From the NCBI GenBank assembly GCA_030632865.1, contig DAOVTY010000021.1:1-18702 (forward strand): a stretch of DNA of 18,702 nucleotides. The letters run 5' to 3'. Source of the stretch: Bacteroidota bacterium (GTDB taxonomy: Bacteria; Bacteroidota; Bacteroidia; Bacteroidales; Prolixibacteraceae). The position numbers were made by a program, and so were the translations under genes. Positions within the stretch are counted from its first letter, which is position 1; every line of letters starts with the position of its first letter. The notes under the pieces were generated by a model, which ran no database searches, was not told the DNA's origin, and saw only the letters and a list, made by a program, of their open reading frames with translations. Positions 8,197 through 14,556 of this stretch are shown here, one piece after another.

Positions 8197-9374
8197 TGAA
8201 AATACTATATTACGATTGTTTTGCAGGAATTAGTGGTGATATGAATTTGGGAGCACTTATTGATTTGGGTGTTGATATAAACTACTTGACAACTGAGTTA
8301 GAAAAATTAAATATTGAGGGTTTTCATCTTGAAATAAAAGTTGATCAACGTAGAGGAATTACTGGTACAAAAGCTGAAGTGATTATTGAGAATCAAGATA
8401 ATGAAAAGCATCGCCATTTAAGACATATTGAAGAATTGATAAACGGTAGCCAGCTTTCTGAAATTGTAAAAATAAATTCGTTAAAAATATTTGATTTAAT
8501 TGCAATTGCAGAAGCTAAAGTTCATAATATTTCGAAAGAGAAAGTTCATTTTCATGAAGTGGGAGCACTTGATTCTATTGCCGATATTGTAGGTGCAGCA
8601 ATTTGTCTCGATTATTTAAACGTAGATAAAGTAATGTCTTCTTCTATTCAACTTGGAGGTGGCACAGTAAAATGTGCGCATGGTGTAATGCCTGTGCCAG
8701 CACCTGCTACAGCAGAAATAGTTGCAAATGTTCCGGTTAAAACCGGGTTGGTAAATCATGAAGCCACAACTCCTACAGGAGCAGCAATTTTACTTGCAAC
8801 AGTAGATGAATTTTCTGATAAAATTGATTTCCCAATTACAAAAATTGCATACGGAATTGGAAATAGAGATAGTGAGGTGCCAAATGTTTTAAGGGTTTAT
8901 TTATGCGAAGATTCTAGTTTGGTAGATGATGTTATAACAGAAACGGCAGTTGTTTTGGAAAGTAATATCGATGATATGAATCCGGAACATTATAATTTTA
9001 TTTTAGAGTTATTGTTTAAGGCTGGAGCAAGTGATGCCTGGCTTGTGCCAATTCTAATGAAAAAGTCGCGTCCTGCAAATACTCTTTCTATTCTTTGCAA
9101 AAAAGAGTTGGTTGCAAAAATGAAGGAGATAGTATTTACACACAGTACTTCAATTGGAATTCGTGAATACGGTGTGAAAAAAAATATGCTACGTCGTGAA
9201 GAGTCGGTGGTAAAAACTATTTATGGCTCTGTACGAATTAAGAACAGTTTTTTTAATGGAAAAATTGTTCGTTCAAAACCAGAACTTGAAGATTGTAAAG
9301 CTTTGGCAGAGAAGCATAATATTAGTATTTCAGAAATTGAAAGAGAAGTAATTAAATTAGCCGATAAATTATGA
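8196..9374 (+). CDS. larC: LarC, nickel insertion protein (cyclometallase) for NPN cofactor
   Basis: LarC inserts nickel into the dithiolated pyridinium nucleotide in a CTP-dependent cyclometallation that completes the NPN cofactor. The start MKILYYDCFAGISGDMNLGA, the segment VHFHEVGALDSIADIVG (117-133), MPVPAPATAEIV and TTPTGAAILLA mark the LarC1 half. LESNIDDMNPE (254-264) and VPILMKKSRPAN mark the LarC2 half. A histidine cluster, KHRHLRH (71-77), is a candidate nickel-binding segment. In Lactobacillus plantarum the two halves are joined by a programmed frameshift. Here they form one uninterrupted 392-residue frame, as in many other bacteria. It overlaps larE by one base and larB by four (ATGA), so all three are co-translated. 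Confidence 0.95.
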   Translation: MKILYYDCFAGISGDMNLGALIDLGVDINYLTTELEKLNIEGFHLEIKVDQRRGITGTKAEVIIENQDNEKHRHLRHIEELINGSQLSEIVKINSLKIFDLIAIAEAKVHNISKEKVHFHEVGALDSIADIVGAAICLDYLNVDKVMSSSIQLGGGTVKCAHGVMPVPAPATAEIVANVPVKTGLVNHEATTPTGAAILLATVDEFSDKIDFPITKIAYGIGNRDSEVPNVLRVYLCEDSSLVDDVITETAVVLESNIDDMNPEHYNFILELLFKAGASDAWLVPILMKKSRPANTLSILCKKELVAKMKEIVFTHSTSIGIREYGVKKNMLRREESVVKTIYGSVRIKNSFFNGKIVRSKPELEDCKALAEKHNISISEIEREVIKLADKL

Positions 9375-10108
9375 GCCCGAAGGATATTCTTGAAAAATAC
9401 AAAAAAGGAGAAATTGATTTGCCTGAAGCACTTGAGCAATTTCCCAAAAGGGGTATTGAAGAGATGGGATTTGCAACTATCGATATTGATCGCCAAAGTA
9501 GAACCGGACTTCCCGAAGTAATTTATGCATCTGGAAAAACTGTTGAGCAAGTGAAGTTAATAGCTGAAAGAATGTATCAAAAAGGAATTGATGTTTTAGC
9601 TACACGAGTTACTCCCGAAATGGCTGATGCTGTAAAAACTGTAATTCCTGATTCCGAATATAATGCAATAGCTAGAACTATTTCTTATAAGAAATCGAAT
9701 GATATTGAACCTGACGGATATATTGCAGTAATTGCAGCTGGAACTTCAGATATGCCAGTTGCCGAAGAAGCCGCAATTACAGCGAGGTTTTTGGGAAACG
9801 AGGTTAAAACAGTTTATGATGTTGGAGTTGCTGGAATACACCGCTTATTTAATAAGTTAGAATTAATTAGAAATGCACGGGTATTAATTGTAGTGGCAGG
9901 TATGGAAGGAGCACTAACTAGTGTGGTTGGAGGACTCGTAGATAAACCTGTTATAGGAGTTCCGACAAGTATTGGATATGGGGCTAATTTTCAAGGACTT
10001 TCGGCTTTGCTGGCTATGTTAAATAGTTGTGCAAGTGGAGTTAGTGTTGTTAATATTGATAATGGATTTGGAGCTGCATGTCAGGCTTCGCTAATTAATA
10101 AGCTATAA
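9371..10108 (+). CDS. larB: LarB, pyridinium-3,5-biscarboxylic acid mononucleotide synthase
   Basis: LarB carboxylates and hydrolyses nicotinic acid adenine dinucleotide to pyridinium-3,5-biscarboxylate mononucleotide, the first committed step of NPN synthesis. The N-terminal part carries FATIDIDRQSRTGLPEVIYA (34-53). The C-terminal half (about 117-245) is the PurE/AIR carboxylase-like domain, with IAAGTSDMPVAEEAA, VYDVGVAGIHRL, VVAGMEGAL and GVPTSIGYG. Cys220 in NSCASG corresponds to the cysteine reported to bind the dinucleotide substrate covalently in the characterised enzyme. The length (245 aa) is normal. The start overlaps the larC stop by four bases, and the next gene, a putative transporter, follows after 11 bases. 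The gene order larE-larC-larB differs from that of Lactobacillus, but the set of cofactor genes is complete. Confidence 0.95.
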   Translation: MSPKDILEKYKKGEIDLPEALEQFPKRGIEEMGFATIDIDRQSRTGLPEVIYASGKTVEQVKLIAERMYQKGIDVLATRVTPEMADAVKTVIPDSEYNAIARTISYKKSNDIEPDGYIAVIAAGTSDMPVAEEAAITARFLGNEVKTVYDVGVAGIHRLFNKLELIRNARVLIVVAGMEGALTSVVGGLVDKPVIGVPTSIGYGANFQGLSALLAMLNSCASGVSVVNIDNGFGAACQASLINKL

Positions 10109-10119
10109 GATTTATATTC

Positions 10120-10818
10120 ATGAATGAATTGTATTTACTTTTTGTTTCGGCAGCCTCTTTAGGGTTTGTTCATACCATTTTAGGTCCAGACCATTATTTA
10201 CCTTTTATAGTGTTAAGTAAAGCAAGACAATGGTCGAGTAGCAAAACTATGTGGATTACTTTTGTTTCGGGAGTTGGGCATGTTGGAGGTTCCGTAATAA
10301 TTGGGATGATTGGAATTGCATTGGGAATTAGTCTTAATAAATTAGAGTATCTTGAATCTTACAGAGGTGAAATTGTTGGTTGGATGTTGTTTGTATTCGG
10401 ACTTGGATACACTTTTTTTGGTATCTATAAGTACATGAGTAACTCTCATCATTTTCATTTATTAAATTTTTTAATGCCAAAGAAAATTCGCAATTTACAA
10501 CATCTCCCAACCGAAGAACAAAAAGAGGATAACACTAAACTCACGCCATGGATATTATTTTTAATTTTTGTATTTGGTCCTTGCGAAGTTTTAATTCCAA
10601 TGTTGATTTTTCCGGCGTATGAAAGCAGCACTTTTGGAATGATTACAGTTGCATTGATTTTTGGGGCAACAACTGTTTTAACAATGATGCTTGCTGTTTA
10701 TATTGGGCACAAGGGTTCATCTATGATTAGATTTAAAAAACACGAGAAGTATTTCCATCTATTAGCCGGAATAGTAATTCTGATTAGTGCTAGCGGAATT
10801 TTATTTTTTGGTTTGTAG
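10120..10818 (+). CDS. putative nickel transporter, UreH/NiCoT-like membrane protein
   Basis: This 232-residue inner-membrane protein has about six hydrophobic segments (roughly 4-24, 45-70, 85-105, 143-163, 170-197 and 212-231). The first carries HTILGPDH (His18, Asp24, His25), similar to the H-x4-DH nickel and cobalt signature of NiCoT and UreH-type transporters but with one extra residue between His and Asp. Further candidate metal sites are GHVGG (His54), the loop SNSHHFHLL (108-115) and FGPCEVLIP (152-160) in the fourth segment. It is the last gene of the larECB operon, 11 bases after larB, so importing Ni(II) for LarC is the simplest role. A general TauE/UreH-like exporter of another substrate cannot be excluded from sequence alone. 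The convergent MBL gene begins 48 bases downstream. Confidence 0.75.
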   Translation: MNELYLLFVSAASLGFVHTILGPDHYLPFIVLSKARQWSSSKTMWITFVSGVGHVGGSVIIGMIGIALGISLNKLEYLESYRGEIVGWMLFVFGLGYTFFGIYKYMSNSHHFHLLNFLMPKKIRNLQHLPTEEQKEDNTKLTPWILFLIFVFGPCEVLIPMLIFPAYESSTFGMITVALIFGATTVLTMMLAVYIGHKGSSMIRFKKHEKYFHLLAGIVILISASGILFFGL

Positions 10819-10866
10819 TGTAGAATCTCCTTAAATAAAATAACTGATTTTCAAATTGGAATAAAA

Positions 10867-11658
10867 TTAAAACTCAAATTTCATCCCCGTTTTTACCTGC
10901 ATAATTTTAAATTCGTTGTAAAACAATGACAACGCAGGAAGATCTGTACAGTGGGAGGGCAGTATTGTTTCTACTCTGTTCTCTTTGAAATATTCAATGG
11001 TTTTACTGGTTTGTTTGTTTTGAAATTTAAGGTGAAAACCACCAATTACAACTTTTAGTTTCGAAATTCCGGTAACTGCTTTTGCTTGTTCGCAAATATT
11101 GCAGATTCCAGAGTGAGAACATCCTGTAATTACTATTAACTCGTTATTAATAACCGCTGCAATTGCTGAATCGTCAGGAATAAAATCATCGCTTCCGTCT
11201 TCAAATTCAAACGAAGTGGATTTGCTCTCAAAATTATTAGTACGTGGAATTTCTCCTAAAAAAAATAGGTCGTCTGTTATTTTAATCGAATTTTTAGATT
11301 CAATTAAATCGAATTTATTTTGAATTTTCTCTTTCGTTAAACTTAATCCAACAGCTGAATGATCAGCTTTGCGATACCTTTTTAAAAATGAATCAGGGTG
11401 AGTTATTAACTTTTTATTATCAACAAACCTTAGTCCATCTCCGTGATCCCAATGTCCGTGACTGAGTACAATTTTTTCAACACTATTATGAATATCAATT
11501 CCCAACATCTTTGCATTTTTCAAAAAAACATCAGAATTACCTGTATCAAAAAGAATTTTTTCTCCATTAATTTCAACTAAATAAGATAGACCATGTTCTG
11601 CCAGAAACTTTCCGCCTGCTACATTTTCAGTAAGAATAGTAATTTTTAAACTGTTCAT
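10867..11658 (-). CDS. MBL-fold metallohydrolase, COG1237-like
   Basis: This 263-residue cytosolic protein has the metallo-beta-lactamase signature SHGHWDHGDG (His67, His69, Asp71, His72), preceded by ILFDTGNS. It also has the features of the COG1237 group: GCSHSGICN (His182), GGFHL (His209) and PSHCTD near the C-terminus. That group includes an archaeal enzyme of methanopterin synthesis (dihydropterin ribofuranosyl aminobenzene phosphate synthase), but bacterial members mostly have no proven substrate. It has no signal peptide. It is on the opposite strand, converging with the nickel transporter and divergent from the S9 peptidase. It is not clearly part of the lar operon, though its position beside it may reflect a linked role. 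The metal-binding fold is certain and the substrate is unknown. Confidence 0.88.
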   Translation of the reverse strand: MNSLKITILTENVAGGKFLAEHGLSYLVEINGEKILFDTGNSDVFLKNAKMLGIDIHNSVEKIVLSHGHWDHGDGLRFVDNKKLITHPDSFLKRYRKADHSAVGLSLTKEKIQNKFDLIESKNSIKITDDLFFLGEIPRTNNFESKSTSFEFEDGSDDFIPDDSAIAAVINNELIVITGCSHSGICNICEQAKAVTGISKLKVVIGGFHLKFQNKQTSKTIEYFKENRVETILPSHCTDLPALSLFYNEFKIMQVKTGMKFEF

Positions 11659-11744
11659 ATTTCAAATTTAATTCACAAATATCGATAAATAAAATCATTA
11701 TCGTATTTTCGTTCGTTATTAAAATCAATAAAAATAATAGGCCT

Positions 11745-11773
11745 TTGTCAGATTATAAATACATTATTATAAA
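11745..11773 (+). promoter_or_regulatory. possible promoter upstream of the S9 peptidase
   Basis: TTGTCA (11745-11750) and TATAAA (11768-11773) are 17 bases apart, a good sigma70-like arrangement. A TTTG that could serve as a Bacteroidota -33 element overlaps the first box, but no TAnnTTTG follows at the right distance. The resulting transcript would start near 11780 and include the hairpin at 11800-11822. Confidence 0.27.
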
Positions 11774-11777
11774 TACA
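11752..11777 (+). repeat. 12-bp direct repeat in divergent control region
   Basis: ATTATAAATACA occurs at 11752-11763 and again at 11766-11777, one copy every 14 bases, between the divergent MBL and S9 peptidase genes. It could be a tandem operator or part of a promoter, but simple AT-rich repetition is also possible. Confidence 0.55.
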
Positions 11778-11799
11778 ATTAGTTTTTCTGAGTTAGGGT

Positions 11800-11822
11800 T
11801 CAAAGGTTGAATGAACCTTTGA
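11800..11822 (+). promoter_or_regulatory. perfect 9-bp inverted repeat, leader hairpin or operator
   Basis: TCAAAGGTT (11800-11808) and AACCTTTGA (11814-11822) are perfect complements around the loop GAATG. The element ends 37 bases before the ATG of the S9 peptidase. It has no T-run, and the MBL gene on the other side starts rather than ends here, so it is not a terminator of a neighbouring gene. An operator or a 5'-UTR hairpin is more likely. Confidence 0.6.
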
Positions 11823-11859
11823 TGTATGAAAACGTTTTAAGATTTTAAAATTAACTGAT

Positions 11860-13965
11860 ATGATTAAACAAATTTTATCACTTGCTGCAATATTTATATT
11901 TTTGGCGGCTTGTACAACAAAAGAGAAAATTATGCCACCAGTTGCTAAAAAAGTTGCAAAAGAATTAACCACACACGGAGACACGCGAACAGACAATTAC
12001 TATTGGATGAACAATAGGGAAAACCCTGAAGTAATTGCTCATTTAGAAGCTGAAAATAGTTATAAAGAGGCTGTAATGAAACACACCGAACCTCTTCAGC
12101 AAACTATTTTCGACGAGATAAAATCTAAAATTAAACAGGTAGACGAATCTGTTCCGTATAAAAAAGCAGGGTATTTATATTATACTCGCGAAGTAGCAGA
12201 AAAAGAGTATTATTTAATTTGTCGAAAAAAGAAAAATCTCGAAGCTAACGAAGAGATTATGCTCGATGTTAACGAAATGGCAGAGGGGTACGAATACTTT
12301 GCACTTGGTGGTGCATCAGTTAGTCCAGATAATAAATTAGTTGCCTACGGAGTTGATACTGTAAGTCGTAGAAAATATACAATTCATTTTAAAAATATTG
12401 AAACAGGTGAGATTTTGAAAGATGAAATTCCTTTAACTACAGGCGGAACAACTTGGGCAAACGACAATAAAACAGTTTATTACGTTTTAAAAGATGATGT
12501 TACATTACGCTCGGAAAAAATAATGAAACATACTTTGGGAACTCCGGTTGAGAAAGATGAAGTGGTTTTTTACGAAGAGGACGAAACATTTTCAACATTT
12601 ATTTATAAAACAAAATCTGAAAAATATTTAATTATTGGTAGCGAAAGTACACTCACTTCCGAATATCAATTTTTAGATGCTAATAATCCAAATGGAGAGT
12701 TTAAAATAGTTCAACCTCGTACTCGTGGATTAGAATATTCTGTTAATCATTTTGGAAACGATTTTTACATACGCACCAATTTAGATGCATTAAATTTTAA
12801 GTTAGTAAAAACACCAGTTTCGGCAACTGAAAAAGAGAATTGGAAGGAAGTAATTGCCCATCGTGATGATGTTTATTTTTCAGACTTCGATATATTAAAA
12901 GAGTATCTCGTGGTTACGGAGCGTAAAGTGGGAATTACTCAATTACGTGTTATGCCTTGGAATGGGGGCGAATATTATATTGATTTTGAAGAGGAGGTTT
13001 ATACTGTTAGATCAAATAGAAATATGGATTTTGATACTGATGTTTTTAGATTTAGTTATACTTCAATGACCACACCAAACTCAATTTTCGATTTCAATTT
13101 AAAGACAAAGGAGCGCGAATTATTGAAACAAGACGAAATTTTGGGTGGGTTCGATAAAAATAATTACGAAACAAAACGTATTTATGCCACTGCCGGCGAT
13201 GGAACAAAAATTCCGATGTCGATTGTATATAAAAAAGGGGTGAAAAAAAATGGTAATAATCCTGCATTAATATACGGTTATGGTTCGTACGGATATACAA
13301 TTGATCCAGGATTTAGTTTAAGAAGACTACCACTTTTAGATCGTGGATTTGTTTATGCGATTGCTCATATTCGTGGTGGACAAATTAATGGTCGCGCCTG
13401 GTACGAGGATGGAAAACTATTGAAGAAAATGAATACGTTTACCGATTTTAATGACTGTGCTCAATATTTAATAGACGAAAAATATACCAACTCAGACAAA
13501 CTATTTGCAATGGGCGGAAGTGCTGGAGGATTGTTAATGGGAGCCTGTATTAACCTAAAACCAGAATTGTATAAGGGAGTTATCGCTGCCGTACCTTTTG
13601 TTGATGTGGTTACTACCATGCTCGACGAAAGTATTCCGTTAACAACAAGTGAGTTCGACGAGTGGGGAAATCCCAAAATTGAAGAGTATTATAATTACAT
13701 GTTATCTTATTCTCCATACGACCAGGTTGAAGCCAAAGTATATCCGGCATTACTGGTTACTACCGGATTGCACGATTCTCAAGTTCAATATTGGGAGCCG
13801 GCAAAATGGGTGGCAAAATTACGCGAATTAAAAACCGATGACAATCCGCTTATTTTTCATATTAACATGGATTTTGGTCATGGTGGTGCTTCCGGTCGTT
13901 TTAAATGGATTGAAGACACGGCTTTAGAATATGCGTTTATTTTCGATGAGTTAAAAATTGAATAA
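11860..13965 (+). CDS. S9A oligopeptidase B-like peptidase, predicted lipoprotein
   Basis: This prolyl oligopeptidase-family serine peptidase probably cleaves after basic residues in short peptides, as oligopeptidase B does. Residues about 30-430 form the N-terminal propeller domain, with the family opening HGDTRTDNYYWM. The alpha/beta-hydrolase domain follows: YGYGSYG (473-479), IRGGQINGRAWYEDGK, the nucleophile Ser554 in MGGSAGGLLMG, the acid Asp639 in GLHDSQV and the base His674 in GHGG. At 701 residues the length is normal. The first 18 residues are a lipoprotein signal (MIKQILSLAA... LAAC, Cys18), so the enzyme is probably membrane-anchored in the periplasm, whereas well-studied oligopeptidase B enzymes are cytosolic. 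A second Met at residue 25 would give a cytosolic form. The usual acidic residue in the RGG motif appears as Gln-Ile-Asn, so specificity may differ. Confidence 0.9.
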   Translation: MIKQILSLAAIFIFLAACTTKEKIMPPVAKKVAKELTTHGDTRTDNYYWMNNRENPEVIAHLEAENSYKEAVMKHTEPLQQTIFDEIKSKIKQVDESVPYKKAGYLYYTREVAEKEYYLICRKKKNLEANEEIMLDVNEMAEGYEYFALGGASVSPDNKLVAYGVDTVSRRKYTIHFKNIETGEILKDEIPLTTGGTTWANDNKTVYYVLKDDVTLRSEKIMKHTLGTPVEKDEVVFYEEDETFSTFIYKTKSEKYLIIGSESTLTSEYQFLDANNPNGEFKIVQPRTRGLEYSVNHFGNDFYIRTNLDALNFKLVKTPVSATEKENWKEVIAHRDDVYFSDFDILKEYLVVTERKVGITQLRVMPWNGGEYYIDFEEEVYTVRSNRNMDFDTDVFRFSYTSMTTPNSIFDFNLKTKERELLKQDEILGGFDKNNYETKRIYATAGDGTKIPMSIVYKKGVKKNGNNPALIYGYGSYGYTIDPGFSLRRLPLLDRGFVYAIAHIRGGQINGRAWYEDGKLLKKMNTFTDFNDCAQYLIDEKYTNSDKLFAMGGSAGGLLMGACINLKPELYKGVIAAVPFVDVVTTMLDESIPLTTSEFDEWGNPKIEEYYNYMLSYSPYDQVEAKVYPALLVTTGLHDSQVQYWEPAKWVAKLRELKTDDNPLIFHINMDFGHGGASGRFKWIEDTALEYAFIFDELKIE

Positions 13966-13986
13966 TCTTGCATATAAAATAGTTCC

Positions 13987-14000
13987 TACATTTAAATGTA
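13987..14000. repeat. 14-bp perfect palindrome downstream of the S9 peptidase
   Basis: TACATTTAAATGTA reads the same on both strands and begins 21 bases after the S9 peptidase stop. With no loop and no T-run it is a poor terminator. It could be a protein-binding site, or chance in AT-rich sequence. Confidence 0.4.
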
Positions 14001-14446
14001 TTTAAAAGAAGTTTTAACAACAGTTTTCTTCTATAATAAATTACCATTATTACAATAGTGACAAAGTAATATTCTTTCTTGTGTTTTTATATTTGCGTAG
14101 CTGTAAAAGGTCTATTTTCCAAATTATGGGTATGCCTGGAATTGGGCTTTTATGCCAAACATAAGTTACTGAATCCTATTCTTCTACAGGAAGATTTATT
14201 TCAATACTTGATTCGTCTCCATCCGAACCTCGCCAATTTGGCTAGTTTGTGCTTACGAGAAATAGTAAACGAAAAATATTCATACTAAAATGAAAAATAT
14301 TTTTTGATTTACGTTTATTGTTTTTTAATATGAGTTATTTAGTGAATCATTTATTTTTAATAATTATATTTAACCGATGGAATTATTTTTCAATATCCTA
14401 AAATAATCCAATTTAGAAAACCTAATGCCACTTTAAATCTTAAATT

Positions 14447-14452
14447 AAGGAG
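14447..14452 (+). promoter_or_regulatory. Shine-Dalgarno-like AAGGAG before an alternative start at 14461
   Basis: AAGGAG lies 8 bases before an ATG at 14461, which is in frame with the large glycosidase and 32 codons upstream of its signal-peptide Met at 14557. Strong Shine-Dalgarno sequences are uncommon in Bacteroidota, so this one makes the longer N-terminus a real alternative or marks a translated leader. Confidence 0.4.
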
Positions 14453-14556
14453 TCTAAACCATGATAAATTTGAAGTCTTCATCTACTCTTAATTTCAATT
14501 TCAATTTTTTAAGTAATTGTCATTTTCTCGAATTTACCCAGATAAAATTTAAAATT

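Larger units (their letters stand above)
13966..14556. other. 591-bp gap with no convincing gene
   Basis: This AT-rich gap lies between the S9 peptidase and the large multidomain glycosidase gene. It contains a 14-bp palindrome (13987-14000) and a stretch of higher GC (about 14095-14255). A TTG-initiated frame at 14079-14288 and a stop-interrupted minus-strand frame at 14050-14283 cover that stretch, and neither matches a family I know. It also holds a good Shine-Dalgarno sequence at 14447-14452. I see no tRNA or clear terminator. Confidence 0.5.

Noticed and set aside
10819..10866. A bidirectional terminator between the convergent transporter and MBL genes.
   Set aside because: A terminator is expected here, but I could not find a stable inverted repeat in the 48 bases.
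14079..14288. A 69-codon TTG-initiated plus-strand frame in the large gap.
   Set aside because: Rare start codon, leucine-rich composition unlike a known family, and the opposite strand looks at least as gene-like. Not supported as a gene.
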